Shown piece by piece: positions 25,486 through 35,540 of a stretch of DNA of 64,000 bases. Below the pieces are notes generated by a model. That model was not told the DNA's origin. It did not search any database and was given only the letters and a program-made list of their open reading frames with translations. Location of the stretch: assembly GCA_023382975.1 (NCBI GenBank), contig JAHDXO010000020.1, forward strand, positions 1 through 64,000, given 5' to 3'. Source of the stretch: Pirellulaceae bacterium. Lineage in GTDB: Bacteria; Planctomycetota; Planctomycetia; Pirellulales; Pirellulaceae. The position numbers were made by a program, and so were the translations under genes. Position 1 is the first letter of the stretch. Every line of letters starts with the position of its first letter.

Positions 25486-28176
25486 GTGTCCGGGATGACG
25501 GGAGCGGTTCGTTCGTCCAGCCAGGATTCTCGCCGAGCATCGGCACGAGAGTCCGAGCGGCCTGTTGCGCGCGCGTTGCTCTGGATGACCGACCTGGGGC
25601 TGGCCGCGGTGATTTTCGTGGCACCGTTGGTGATGGGCGGCCGTTACGAGGTCGGACGTTTGGTCTACGTGGCCTGTGTAAGCTTGGCGGCGATCGCTTT
25701 CGCCGGGCGACTCTGCGTGCTTCGAAACGCTCGCTGGCGACTCACAGGCGCCGAAGGGCTGTTGATCGCCGGCCTGGTGCTGGTGGTGCTGCAGCTCGTC
25801 CCGTTGCCGCCGATGGTCGTCAATACGGTCTCCCCGGAGATCAACCGCCTGCTGCCGATATGGACATCGGGCCAGGCGGCTGATACGACGTCTCTCGGCT
25901 TTGCCTCTTGGAACCGGCTATCGCTGACACCGCAGGCGACTCAAGGCGGTCTGGTGACGTTCCTGGCCCATGCGATGCTCTTTCTGGTGGTCGTTCAGCG
26001 AATCCGGGACCGCGCCGATGTCGAACGTTTGCTGCGCTGGCTGGCCTTGGCGTCCATCGGCATGGCTGCGCTGGGACTCGCCCAATTCATGTTCGGCAAT
26101 GGCAGATTTCTGTGGATCTACGAACATCCGTCGCGCGACACGTTCGGCGTGGTCAAAGGCACATTCCAGAACCAGAACCATTTCGCTCACTTTTTGATCC
26201 TGGGATTCGGGCCAATCCTTTGGTGGCTTCAGCAGCTTTGGTCCGCTCGTCCCACGCAGTCGAGCGGCTTTCGGAGAGGCGACAGCGGCTTATCGCAATT
26301 TGGCAAACCTGCGTTGCTGATCGGTGCGGGACTGGTGTTGATCGCCGTCCTGCTGACGTTTTCGCGAGGCGGCGTCGTGACCGCATGCATCGCCAGTTTC
26401 GTCGCGCTGGGCTTGATGGCCCACCGCGGTCTGCTGGACCGCAAAGCCTTGCTGAGGTTCGCCGGTTTGACGTTCGTTCTGGTCGCCGCGTTGGCGATTC
26501 ACGGTTACGAACCGCTGGCCAAGCGGATGGCCACCTTGCGGGATTCCCAATCGCTCGATGAGATCTCGCGTGGGCGCAAGGAATTGTGGGAAGCGCATCG
26601 ATTGGCAATTCCGAAGTTTTTTGCCACGGGCACCGGTGCCGGCAGCCATCGTGAGATCTACCCGACCTACTTGGACGAGTCATTCGATGTCGAGTTCACT
26701 CATGGCGAAAACGGCTATTTGCACCTGTGGCTCGAGACGGGGACTGTCGGGTTGACACTCGCCGTCAGCGCCTGGTTGCTGGCATGCTTCTGGTGTCTTC
26801 GGGTGTACTACCAAGCAGCCGACAAGTCCGATGGTTCGGCGGCGATTGCAGTGTTCGCGGGCTTGGTGGCCAGTGCTGTGCATTCGTTGGGCGACTTCGT
26901 CTGGTACATCCCGTCATGTTTGTCGCTGACGATCGTTTTGGCAGCCTGCGGGTGCCGAATCTACCAACTGAATCGCTACAAGCTGTCGTTGACCAGTCCC
27001 GAAGGAGTTGTGTGGCGGCCTCGAACCCTGGCTTGTACGCCGCCCGTGGCCGCGGTCGCGGCGACCGGTGTCGTCTTGCTGTCCGCGATGATGGTGGCCG
27101 AGCGTTTGCCCGGCGCCTTGGCCGCGCCGCATTGGGACGCTTACTACAAGCTGTCGCTGGCCGAACGAGGTAATCAGCACGGAGAGTCGGACGAACCGGA
27201 ATCGTCCGCCGGGGCGATGCTCGAACATTTGCACCAGGTGCTGCAGCGCGATCCGCACAACGCTCGCGCCCACCTGCGACTGGCTCGGCTGTGTCTTCGC
27301 GAGTTCGATCGACGCCAAGAGCGAAGCGAGAACCCGATGCCGCTGACGCAAATCCGCGATGCCGCGTTGGCTTCCCAGTTCACGTCTCCCGATGCGCTGA
27401 ACGATTGGCTGCGCGTCCTGTTGGCCGACAACCGAGTGTGGCTGGATCGGGCTCGCTGGCACACGCGTCAAGCGCTGACCCAATGCCCGCTGTACGGCGA
27501 CGGCTACGTGTACCTGGCCGAACTTGCCTTCCTGGACGGCGGCGGCGCGGAGAACAAACACCTTCTGGTCCAGCAGGCGCTGACGGTGCGACCGTACAGC
27601 GGAGTCGTATTGCTGGCGGCCGGAAGCGAGGCGGCGTTGGCGGGCGATACGGACAAGGCGTTGGAACTGTGGAAACTGGCCTTCGAGCAGGATCCCTACC
27701 AGCGAGGCCAAATCATCGAGATGCTCGCCGCCCAAATGCCACCGACGGCTTTCGTCGAACACTTCCAGCCTGACGTCGACGGACTGGCAAGTCTGTATGC
27801 CTTCTATCGCGAACAAGACCTCGTGCCCCAGGCACTCGAAATGGCCGACAGCTACGCCGCCGCGCTGCGAGCCGACGCGGAACGCCTGACGAGCGAGGCT
27901 GCCGGCCGGCGCTGGCTTCAAGCGGCATCACTCTACGAGTTCTGCGGGAATCTCGATGATTTCGTGGCGACCGCGAGACATGCCGTCCTGGCGGCCCCGA
28001 ACGATTTCGGTCATCGCCGCGTGCTGATCCGGGCTTTGGTCAAGAACGAAGAGTACGCCGAGGCGGTCGAACAACTGCAATGGTGCATCAGCCGGAAACC
28101 GGACGATGCCGGGCTGCAACGGGAAATGCAAACCGTGTATCGTAAGCAATTGACGTCTCAGCAGGTGCGAAACTAG
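25486..28176 (+). CDS. O-antigen ligase-like membrane protein with TPR tail
   Basis: An 896-residue protein starting with GTG 25486, chosen because AAGGAAG precedes it by eight bases; the frame is open for 67 codons further upstream without homology. The N-terminal 570 residues form about a dozen membrane segments with a Wzy/WaaL-type loop: GRKELWEAHRLAIPKFFATG, then FTHGENGYLHLWLETGTVG. The C-terminal 280 residues are soluble TPR-type repeats (HLHQVLQRDPHNARAHLRLARLC, DFGHRRVLIRALVKNEEYAEAV). Such fusions are frequent in planctomycetes and myxobacteria. It probably polymerises or ligates surface glycans. The nucleotide-sugar dehydrogenase follows within 100 bases. Confidence 0.85.
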   Translation: MSGMTGAVRSSSQDSRRASARESERPVARALLWMTDLGLAAVIFVAPLVMGGRYEVGRLVYVACVSLAAIAFAGRLCVLRNARWRLTGAEGLLIAGLVLVVLQLVPLPPMVVNTVSPEINRLLPIWTSGQAADTTSLGFASWNRLSLTPQATQGGLVTFLAHAMLFLVVVQRIRDRADVERLLRWLALASIGMAALGLAQFMFGNGRFLWIYEHPSRDTFGVVKGTFQNQNHFAHFLILGFGPILWWLQQLWSARPTQSSGFRRGDSGLSQFGKPALLIGAGLVLIAVLLTFSRGGVVTACIASFVALGLMAHRGLLDRKALLRFAGLTFVLVAALAIHGYEPLAKRMATLRDSQSLDEISRGRKELWEAHRLAIPKFFATGTGAGSHREIYPTYLDESFDVEFTHGENGYLHLWLETGTVGLTLAVSAWLLACFWCLRVYYQAADKSDGSAAIAVFAGLVASAVHSLGDFVWYIPSCLSLTIVLAACGCRIYQLNRYKLSLTSPEGVVWRPRTLACTPPVAAVAATGVVLLSAMMVAERLPGALAAPHWDAYYKLSLAERGNQHGESDEPESSAGAMLEHLHQVLQRDPHNARAHLRLARLCLREFDRRQERSENPMPLTQIRDAALASQFTSPDALNDWLRVLLADNRVWLDRARWHTRQALTQCPLYGDGYVYLAELAFLDGGGAENKHLLVQQALTVRPYSGVVLLAAGSEAALAGDTDKALELWKLAFEQDPYQRGQIIEMLAAQMPPTAFVEHFQPDVDGLASLYAFYREQDLVPQALEMADSYAAALRADAERLTSEAAGRRWLQAASLYEFCGNLDDFVATARHAVLAAPNDFGHRRVLIRALVKNEEYAEAVEQLQWCISRKPDDAGLQREMQTVYRKQLTSQQVRN

Positions 28177-28231
28177 GCAGTGGGCAGTGGGCAGTGGGCA
28201 GTGGGCAGTGGGCAGTAGGCAGTGGGCGGTG
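28176..28231. repeat. Heptamer tandem repeat GGCAGTG x8
   Basis: Eight contiguous seven-base units from 28176 to 28231: five exact GGCAGTG, then GGCAGTA, GGCAGTG and GGCGGTG. It starts on the last base of the upstream stop codon and lies within the 92 bases before the nucleotide-sugar dehydrogenase. Arrays of this kind are prone to slippage and could vary between strains. Confidence 0.9.
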
Positions 28232-28268
28232 GAGGGTGGTCAGTCGTTGACAGTACGGAGATGCAGCG

Positions 28269-29606
28269 ATGAGTGGAATCGGTGATGTGGGGCTGGCCGT
28301 GAAAGCGAAGTTTCAGGACCGTTCGGCGAAGATCGGCGTGATCGGCCTGGGATACGTCGGCTTGCCGCTGTTACAGGCGTTTGTCAAAGCGGGGTTTTCG
28401 ACCATCGGCTACGATGTCGACCCGGCCAAGGTAGCGCGGCTGATGGCGAGCGAGAGCTACATCAAGCACGTTCCGTCGCAATGGATCGCCGATTGGTTGG
28501 CCGAACGCCGTTTCACCGCGACGTCCGATATGGCGCGGTTGGCTGAAGCGGATGCGCTGTTGATCTGCGTGCCGACGCCGTTGAGCGAAAGCCGCGACCC
28601 GGACCTGACTTATGTGGAAGCGACGGCTCGGCAAATCGCCGCATCGCTGCGTCCCGGCCAACTGGTCGTGCTGGAGAGCACCACCTACCCCCGCACGACG
28701 CGCGACGTGGTGCTGCCGCTTCTGGCCGAATCCGGTCTGCGGCCGGGCGTCGACTTTTTCGTGGCCTACAGCCCTGAACGCGAAGACCCCGGCAATCCGG
28801 ATTTCTCCGCCAGCCGTATTCCCAAGGTCGTCGGCGGATTGGATCCGGTCAGTCTGGAGTTGGCCAACACGTTGTACGCTGCGGCGGTCGTCCAGACGGT
28901 GCCGGTTTCCAGTTGCGAAGTGGCAGAGGCCTGCAAGATCCTGGAGAACACGTACCGGGCGGTGAACATCGCCATGGTCAACGAATTGAAAGTGCTGTTC
29001 ACCCGACTGGGCATCGATGTTTGGGAGGTGATCGAGGCGGCCAAGACGAAGCCGTTCGGGTTCCAGGCATTCTATCCCGGTCCTGGCCTCGGGGGCCACT
29101 GCATCCCGATCGACCCGTTCTACCTCAGTTGGCTGGCCCGGCGGTACGAGATGTCGACGCGGTTCATTGAACTGGCTGGCGAGATCAATCACAGCATGCC
29201 GCACTACGTGATCGACCGACTGGTCACGGCGCTGAACGACGTGGGCAAACCCGTCCGTGGCAGCCGCGTCGCCGTCTTGGGCGTGGCATACAAGCGGGAC
29301 ATCGACGATCCGCGCGAAAGCCCGTCGTTCAAACTGATGGAATTGCTCGTCGAGCGAGGCGCAATCGTCAGCTACAACGACCCGCACATTCCCGTCTTGC
29401 CGTCGATGCGGCACTACAGCGTCCCGCGGCTGGCCAGCGAGGAACTGACGGCCGACTATCTGGCCGCCCAGGACTGCGTCCTGATCGCCACGGACCATTC
29501 GACCTACGACTGGCCGTTCATCACCCGCCACGCCCGCCTGGTGGTCGACACGCGCAACGCAACCAAAGACGTCGCCGCCTTGCCGGGGAAGATCTGCAAG
29601 GCATAA
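28269..29606 (+). CDS. UDP-sugar 6-dehydrogenase (WbpA/WecC type)
   Basis: A 445-residue NAD-dependent nucleotide-sugar dehydrogenase that oxidises a UDP-N-acetylhexosamine to its uronic acid, a precursor for surface polysaccharide. The NAD fold is IGVIGLGYVGLPLLQAF (residues 19-35), the conserved Thr region is LLICVPTPLSESRDPDL, and the substrate-binding C-terminal site is PGPGLGGHCIPIDPFYLSW with the catalytic cysteine (WbpA-like). The start is preceded by GGAG. The context, beside an O-antigen ligase-like gene, supports a glycan role. Distinguishing GlcNAc from ManNAc specificity is not possible from the sequence alone. Confidence 0.92.
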   Translation: MSGIGDVGLAVKAKFQDRSAKIGVIGLGYVGLPLLQAFVKAGFSTIGYDVDPAKVARLMASESYIKHVPSQWIADWLAERRFTATSDMARLAEADALLICVPTPLSESRDPDLTYVEATARQIAASLRPGQLVVLESTTYPRTTRDVVLPLLAESGLRPGVDFFVAYSPEREDPGNPDFSASRIPKVVGGLDPVSLELANTLYAAAVVQTVPVSSCEVAEACKILENTYRAVNIAMVNELKVLFTRLGIDVWEVIEAAKTKPFGFQAFYPGPGLGGHCIPIDPFYLSWLARRYEMSTRFIELAGEINHSMPHYVIDRLVTALNDVGKPVRGSRVAVLGVAYKRDIDDPRESPSFKLMELLVERGAIVSYNDPHIPVLPSMRHYSVPRLASEELTADYLAAQDCVLIATDHSTYDWPFITRHARLVVDTRNATKDVAALPGKICKA

Positions 29607-29673
29607 CGCGGCTGGGCACCGCTCATTCGCCATCGGCTTGCGGTCGCTGGGGCTCCGATTCGCAAACGTCCGT

Positions 29674-32600
29674 TCAGCGACCGCGCTGGGCAAGGGACTG
29701 GTGGGCGTACCGGGCCAGATGTCCCCGGAGATCATTGGCGTAAGCGGTCAGGATCGACGCCCCCCTTCCTTCCTGGTCGCCAAGGAGGAACAAGGCTCGC
29801 GCCAGCAGCAGTTCGCGGATCGATGCGTTCCGCGTCCGGACGGCGTGCAGATCGCGCATGTCGTCCGCCGCGTGGGCCTGGGCCGCTTCGAGCGTGTTGT
29901 GAACATGGCCCGCCATCCCGGGCTTGGCCAACAGATCAGCCAACGCAGGAGCAGCCGTCGAATCCCCGAGCCGCTCCAAGGCCAAGGCGACCGCGCGGTG
30001 GTGCGAGAAGTCCGATTCCGCATCGAGCAACTTGACCTTGTCCAAAATCGTCTGCACTGCCTCCGGGTGACCAACTCGGCTGAGCGCGATGATGGCCGTG
30101 TCGAGCGGACTGAGCGACGTTCCAAAGTTGCTCATGCTCGCGTAGCGCCAGCCGATGTCCCATTGCTCGGCAGACCGGATGCGCTCCACCAGCGTCGCTG
30201 CGCCGGTCGCGTCGCCGAGCATCGCCAGCATCTGGGCGTACGCCAAACGCCGGTCGCCTTCGCTTGCCGCGTAAGCTTCCCTCAGCAGCGGCAACGCGGT
30301 CTCGGGATGCTGAAAGATCACTGCGGCAGCCCAGAATTCCTCACGGGAGGGCGATTCCGCGAAGCGGCGGGCGATCTCTTCGACTCGCCGGTCGCCGCCC
30401 GCATGGATCGAACGCAGGGGCGCGAAATCTCGCACCGCGCGAGCGATCTCGCTGTCGGGCATGGGCAGCGAGTCTTGCTGCTGCAACACATCTTCCGGCA
30501 GATTGCCGATCGCAATCAGCCGCCGCTGCAACGCCCGGATGTCAATTTCGCGCAGCGGCAACTCGTCGCGCGAGGCCATCGCGGCGGCCAGGCCGGCGGC
30601 ATAGCCTTGGTTCTGGATGCAGGCCTGCATCCGGACCATCGGGATGGCGTCGCGATGCATGCTCATCCCCAGTCCGGTACACAGAATGCCTTCCAGGCCC
30701 TTGGGCAGCAGGCAGCGGTAGGGAATGTTGACCAAATAGTTTTGGGCGCGCGGCGGCGTCCCGATCATCAGGTACGGATCGATCGTGAAGCCGTGCGTGT
30801 CGAAGTCGCTGTCGGCCTGGCTGATCGTGTCGGGATAGGTGCGACCGACGACCTGGTCGAGCACGGTCATAAAGAAGTCGCCAACAATCCGCCGCCGTTC
30901 GCGAGTATCCAGCAACGGACTCTGGTCAAACGCCTCGGGGTACTTCTGCTTGGACCAGACCAGCACGTGCCAGACATCGACCAGATCGGTCTCGTCGATC
31001 ACTGTGAACGAGGGGTTGCCACCGCTGCCACCCAGTCGCCGGAAGGTCGTTCCTGCACCCATCGCGGCGAATCCTCCGTCGCCGATGTAGACGGTCTCCG
31101 CGCCGGCCGGAGCGGCGATGTCCGAGTTGCTGGTCGAGTCGATTACCACGTCGGCCAGCACGACGCCTCGCCCGTGAGGCGTGGCGACGACGACGCCGGC
31201 CACGCGATTGTCTTGCACGAATGCTCCGCAGCCGATCGTGCCGAACCAGACATCGGCGCTCAGATCCAGCAACGTCCGCCGCCACCAATCGGCTTTCTGC
31301 TCAATCGCCCAGCGAGGGTTCCCCGGCACCGTGGCCGTGAAACCCACGCGGTGCCCGTGATAGTAGCCCGCGACCTGACCTGCCGTGCCGACGCCGCCGA
31401 GCATGTGCTGGAACTCCACCACCAGCACCTGGGCTCCCTCGCGGGCCGCACCGATTCCCGCCGGGGCGCCACCCGTCCCGCCGCCGACCACCACCACGTC
31501 GTAACGCCCCAGCACGGGCAACTGGCGAGCGTCTTGCGGGACGGTGGGCCATTTCTGGAACGGCCGCACACCGGCCAGCAGTTCGCGGACCTCGCCGGGC
31601 GCAACTGCCGTTACGTCCGTCTCGTCCGCATCGCCCGGCAACCGCACGCCGGCCAGGTCGCCCGCGCCGGCCGCTTCCTCGGCAGCCGCGGCGCCGATCC
31701 GCTGTCCCATTTCGATCATCTCCAGGGGACGCATCAAGCGAGCCGCACGAGCGCGGCTGATGTCCGCTGTGCCGCCCAGCACGTACATCCGGTCTACCCC
31801 CTGCGGTCGAAACGCATCCAGGGCGAGCATGTCGACCGACTGCTCGTCGCCCTCGACCGAATTCCGACCGAACATCGCATCGGGAGGCACCTGCAGCAAC
31901 CGATCGGCAGTGATCTGCTGCTCCGGGTGATAGGTGAGGGTGCGGGCCGCTTGGTCGGCTGCGGCGAACGAACGCCAACTGCCGTCGGGCATGTCGAGTT
32001 CGAGTGTGTACTCGATCACCTTGAACTTCCCCAACGGTTGAACGACCCGCACCGAACCGTTTTCCACGGCAACCGGTTCGCCGCCGAGCACCACGCGGCG
32101 AAAGGTATGCGAACCGGCCGGATAGGGGCGAAAGCGAGCACCTGCCAAGCGGGCCACCGTGCCTCGCTCGGTGGCGTCAACGATCGCGCGGGCGAGGACG
32201 GCTTGGCGGCCGGCCCGGTTGGCCATCACCATCCCCGCAGGCCTTCCCGCGGCATCGCGCAATACGCCGGTCGGGTAGCAACTGAACAGGAACTCGACGC
32301 CGGCGTCCAACAGCGACTTCTCCAGCGTCGCCTTGACGTGCAATGGGCGAGGTGGCGAATGTTCGGCGGAAAACGGGTCGTCGTAGACCGACACGGCCAG
32401 CGGCGACCGTGGCCGCTCGCCTTCTTCCAGCCACAGTTGCAGCGTGGACGTCATGTCCTCGCCCAAGTACGGATAGGGCGCGGCCAGAAAGACCTTGGCG
32501 CCCGTCCCGGCCGCTGCTACCGCCGCGGATACCGCGCCAGTGCTCCCGCCGACCACCAGCACGTCCACTTGGTAGGCGACCGGAATCTCGCGCGCCGATT

Positions 32601-32691
32601 CAACCACGGCATCGGCGCCCGTCGCCGCTGCCCCGAATGTTGTCCATGTCAAGATGGCCGCAGTGGCCGCCATCGCTTGTCGTCGGTTCAT
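29674..32691 (-). CDS. Tandem double FAD oxidoreductase fused to HEAT-like repeats
   Basis: A 1005-residue protein with two flavin modules in one chain. A signal sequence (RRQAMAATAAILTW) leads into FAD motif 1, VLVVGGSTGAVSAAVAAA near residues 44-61. A second, complete FAD motif, VVVVGGGTGGAPAGIGAAREG, lies near residue 400. Both modules resemble the FAD_oxidored family seen elsewhere in this window. The last 300 residues are HEAT-like helical repeats (HHRAVALALERLGDSTAAPAL). The N-terminal region has paired arginines (NRRQAMA), suggesting Tat export, though not a perfect match. Such tandem fusions are unusual; substrate unknown. The gene stands alone between the nucleotide-sugar dehydrogenase and the K+ channel gene. 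Confidence 0.85.
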   Translation of the reverse strand: MNRRQAMAATAAILTWTTFGAAATGADAVVESAREIPVAYQVDVLVVGGSTGAVSAAVAAAGTGAKVFLAAPYPYLGEDMTSTLQLWLEEGERPRSPLAVSVYDDPFSAEHSPPRPLHVKATLEKSLLDAGVEFLFSCYPTGVLRDAAGRPAGMVMANRAGRQAVLARAIVDATERGTVARLAGARFRPYPAGSHTFRRVVLGGEPVAVENGSVRVVQPLGKFKVIEYTLELDMPDGSWRSFAAADQAARTLTYHPEQQITADRLLQVPPDAMFGRNSVEGDEQSVDMLALDAFRPQGVDRMYVLGGTADISRARAARLMRPLEMIEMGQRIGAAAAEEAAGAGDLAGVRLPGDADETDVTAVAPGEVRELLAGVRPFQKWPTVPQDARQLPVLGRYDVVVVGGGTGGAPAGIGAAREGAQVLVVEFQHMLGGVGTAGQVAGYYHGHRVGFTATVPGNPRWAIEQKADWWRRTLLDLSADVWFGTIGCGAFVQDNRVAGVVVATPHGRGVVLADVVIDSTSNSDIAAPAGAETVYIGDGGFAAMGAGTTFRRLGGSGGNPSFTVIDETDLVDVWHVLVWSKQKYPEAFDQSPLLDTRERRRIVGDFFMTVLDQVVGRTYPDTISQADSDFDTHGFTIDPYLMIGTPPRAQNYLVNIPYRCLLPKGLEGILCTGLGMSMHRDAIPMVRMQACIQNQGYAAGLAAAMASRDELPLREIDIRALQRRLIAIGNLPEDVLQQQDSLPMPDSEIARAVRDFAPLRSIHAGGDRRVEEIARRFAESPSREEFWAAAVIFQHPETALPLLREAYAASEGDRRLAYAQMLAMLGDATGAATLVERIRSAEQWDIGWRYASMSNFGTSLSPLDTAIIALSRVGHPEAVQTILDKVKLLDAESDFSHHRAVALALERLGDSTAAPALADLLAKPGMAGHVHNTLEAAQAHAADDMRDLHAVRTRNASIRELLLARALFLLGDQEGRGASILTAYANDLRGHLARYAHQSLAQRGR

Positions 32692-32861
32692 CGCTGCTTC
32701 TCCCGCGTCGGTTCAAGAACTGGCCGCAATCTGGAAGACGAGCGGATCAGACCTGCGTGCCGCTCGAATTCCATTCGTGAATTGTCGGGGGAACCGCGAG
32801 ACCTGTCAAATGGCCCTTCAAGGTGCGATGAGAAGGGCTTCGGCTGAATGAGTCCAGACTG

Positions 32862-33629
32862 CTACGTTTCGTCCTTGCCGTCCGACCTTGCCTGGGATTC
32901 CAGTAGGCGGCGCAGTTCGGCGATCTCCTCGCGGAGTTGGCGCAGTTCCACTGCGGAAGCGATCGTCGCGTTGCGGGGGTCGCCGCCGATCAGCCAGGTG
33001 GCGAACAGGCCGGACAGCGTGCCAAACAGCCCGACGCCCGTACACATCAGGATTGCGGCGACGATGCGGCCCTCAGGGGTAACCGGTACGCGGTCGCCGT
33101 AGCCGACTGTCGTCGTGGTGACAAAGGCACACCAGATCGCATCACCGGCAGTGTTGATGTTCGAGTCCGCGTCGATCTCGAAATGCAGCAGGGCGATGCT
33201 GCACAGCACGACCAGCAGAAAAACGGTCAGGCTGACCGCCAGGAAAACGTTTTCCGCCCGGCGATAGCGAAAGAGTTCGACCAGCAGTTTCGCCATGCGG
33301 ATTCCCCGGAGCACGCGGAAGACGCGCAGGACGCGGCCCGCACGGCCCCAACGCAGCACCTCGATCACGGGAATCGAGGACAGCAGATCGAGCCAGCCCC
33401 AGGTAAAGAAGTACCTCCAGCGATCGGGGGCCCGCGTCAGGTTGAAGATGAAATCCGCCAGAAAGACTGCGCAGACGACGTGATCGGCGTATATCAGAAT
33501 CGTCTGCGTGCCGGGTTTGATGGAAACGAATGTCTGGACCGCCAGCGCCGCGATGGCGTACGTACACAGCACGAGCATGAAGAGCTGGTAGCTGATGTGT
33601 ATGGTGCGGCGCTTGGCGGGTCCAGTCAT
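32862..33629 (-). CDS. Voltage-gated potassium channel
   Basis: A 255-residue six-segment K+ channel subunit. The S4 voltage sensor carries regularly spaced arginines (RWGRAGRVLRVFRVLRGIR). The pore helix and selectivity filter are FVTTTTVGYGDRVPVTPEGR, the canonical potassium signature. After S6 (ILMCTGVGLFGTLSGLFATWL) there is a C-terminal coiled coil (VELRQLREEIAELRRLLES) that should hold the tetramer. I start at ATG 33629 (MTGPAKRR), because the longer frame upstream is low-complexity shadow of the neighbouring gene. No RCK or cyclic-nucleotide domain is present. It starts 8 bases after the stop of the fucose-isomerase-like gene on the same strand, so it could be expressed with it. Confidence 0.92.
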   Translation of the reverse strand: MTGPAKRRTIHISYQLFMLVLCTYAIAALAVQTFVSIKPGTQTILIYADHVVCAVFLADFIFNLTRAPDRWRYFFTWGWLDLLSSIPVIEVLRWGRAGRVLRVFRVLRGIRMAKLLVELFRYRRAENVFLAVSLTVFLLVVLCSIALLHFEIDADSNINTAGDAIWCAFVTTTTVGYGDRVPVTPEGRIVAAILMCTGVGLFGTLSGLFATWLIGGDPRNATIASAVELRQLREEIAELRRLLESQARSDGKDET

Positions 33630-33636
33630 CTTGTCA

Positions 33637-35304
33637 TCACGCCCAGGGCCGCCCGTTCTTCTTGGTGCCGCAGATCGAGACGTCCATGCCCATGGCTTCG
33701 GCCATACTGGCTTTGGCCAGCATCGCTTTGTCGGCCTCGTCGGCCGAGTTGGCATACGCGACTTGGATGTGGTTCGCCTTGTGCCGCGCCATCATCTGGT
33801 CGCGCGAGACGCCGTAGGTCACGGCATGCATGATCGGCCAGGGGGGCGTGGTGGCCTGCCAGCGGCGCTCGGTCTCTTCCGCCGGCAGCGCGACAACACC
33901 GGCGCGGCCCAGGTCCATTTTCAGGCGGTCGTTCTCGATGAAGATCCGCGACCAGACGATTTCGCCGGGTTTGGAGATGCCCTTCAGCGTGCCGCCACCG
34001 CTGGGGAAGTACATAGCCGGTTGCCGTTCGCTAGATGCGCCTTTCCAACCGCCGGCGAAATGGGCCGGCGGGGCGGAACCGCTGATCAAGAAGACCCAGA
34101 CGTACTCCTGGACCGTTCCCGAGGCGTCCCAGTCGCCCCAGCGCAGATCGTGCAGCGTGTTCTCGACCGGTTGGTCCATGGCCCGATGCACGCGGTAGGT
34201 CATCAATCCGTCCAGACCGGCACATTCGTCGACTTCGTTGAAGTGCGGTACCGGTTCGCCCTTGTACAGCACTCGCTTGCCGTCGCGGCTCTTGACCGGG
34301 GGGCGGTCGCCGTTGTTCAGCGTGCCTTCGACCAGGTCGCTGGCCGGCAGCAGATCCTTGAGGCCCTGCTGATACTGGATGCCGATCAGATGGCAGCCGA
34401 AATCGTCCGCGATCCGGACGGCGGCGACGTACATCTTGCACTGCGTCAGGATTTGCTGGTCGGTCAGGTGCTGGACATGGTCCGGCCCGGTGACGAACTT
34501 CATTCCCTTGCGTTCCATCCACTGCCGCACGGCCAGCGCTTCCTCGTCGCTGACCTGAGTCGTCTCGTAGTACAGCGCCGACTGGCTCAAGCGTTCCTTG
34601 TAGACGCCGGTCGGGTTCAGCAGTCCGTCCGGGATGATCGCGTTGAACATGCCCATGCAGCCTTCGTCGAACACGCCCATGATCGCCTTTTCCCGCCGCA
34701 GTTGTTCGGCCAGCGCGGTGCCCAGTTTTCGCTCCGCCGCGCCGACCTTGACGTCGGAAAGGGCGGTGACGTGATCGGTCTTGTGCCGGACGCGGCCTTT
34801 TTCCAGCCAGGTCTTCAGGTTTTTCTGGAACGCCGCATCGCCGAAGTCTTCGCTCCACAAGGTCGAGTAGGGAACGCCCGCCTTGGTCAGCGATCCGTTC
34901 AGGTTCAGCATGCCGACCAGGCCGGGCCAGGTGCCCGACCAGTTGGCCACCGTCAGAATCGGACCCTGGTGCGAAACCAGACCGTGCAGCAGATGGTGCG
35001 AATACTGCCACACGGCCTCAGCCACGATCAGCTTGCAGCGGGGATCGATCCCGGCGAACACCCGCATGCCTTCCTTTTGCGAACCGATGAAGCCGTGCTG
35101 TTCGTCTTTCTTGTAGGGATGCGCGCGAAGCAACCGGTATCCGCAGGTTTCGACCGCCTGGGTCAGAGCCGCTTCCATCTCCTGTTGGGCAGGCCAGCAT
35201 TTCTGGTTAGCCGACAAACGCAAGTCGCCGTTGGCGACCAGCATGACGTCCTTCGAACCAGCCGTGGGCGGCTTGACGAGTTGCGGAATCTGATAGGCAG
35301 CCAT
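33637..35304 (-). CDS. L-fucose/L-arabinose isomerase-like protein
   Basis: A 555-residue protein with the size and general pattern of the fucose/arabinose isomerase superfamily. Blocks include [15 protein letters not shown]-type text (here [20 protein letters not shown]), then [17 protein letters not shown] and [23 protein letters not shown], and a C-terminal part with [11 protein letters not shown]. These enzymes bind Mn2+ via Glu, Asp and His residues and interconvert aldoses and ketoses. I cannot name the substrate. It starts the same-strand pair with the K+ channel gene downstream. No sugar kinase or transporter is adjacent. Confidence in family is moderate; function is not proven. Confidence 0.7.
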   Translation of the reverse strand: MAAYQIPQLVKPPTAGSKDVMLVANGDLRLSANQKCWPAQQEMEAALTQAVETCGYRLLRAHPYKKDEQHGFIGSQKEGMRVFAGIDPRCKLIVAEAVWQYSHHLLHGLVSHQGPILTVANWSGTWPGLVGMLNLNGSLTKAGVPYSTLWSEDFGDAAFQKNLKTWLEKGRVRHKTDHVTALSDVKVGAAERKLGTALAEQLRREKAIMGVFDEGCMGMFNAIIPDGLLNPTGVYKERLSQSALYYETTQVSDEEALAVRQWMERKGMKFVTGPDHVQHLTDQQILTQCKMYVAAVRIADDFGCHLIGIQYQQGLKDLLPASDLVEGTLNNGDRPPVKSRDGKRVLYKGEPVPHFNEVDECAGLDGLMTYRVHRAMDQPVENTLHDLRWGDWDASGTVQEYVWVFLISGSAPPAHFAGGWKGASSERQPAMYFPSGGGTLKGISKPGEIVWSRIFIENDRLKMDLGRAGVVALPAEETERRWQATTPPWPIMHAVTYGVSRDQMMARHKANHIQVAYANSADEADKAMLAKASMAEAMGMDVSICGTKKNGRPWA

Positions 35305-35540
35305 GGGTTTTCACTCCTTGAGGAACGTAAGGGTTTTATCGATTCTTCGGGGCGACGGTCGTTCCACGAATGCGAATAGTCTAGCTGTCCGTTACAGCGT
35401 TCGGAAGGGCGGCACAAAGTCCCGGCATTTTGGAAAACTGCTCGGGAACCACGTTGCCATTGCCTCGCTGGCGGGGTAAAGTAGACGAATCTGGATCAGC
35501 AACCGCATCTTCCCGGCTGCCGGCTCTCTCGGGGATCTCG

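Noticed and set aside
28176-28231. Possible CRISPR array
   Set aside because: The repeats are seven bases long with no spacers and no cas genes are in the window.
29638-32847. 1069-residue plus-strand frame
   Set aside because: Antisense to the double flavoprotein. Long antisense frames are common in GC-rich genes.
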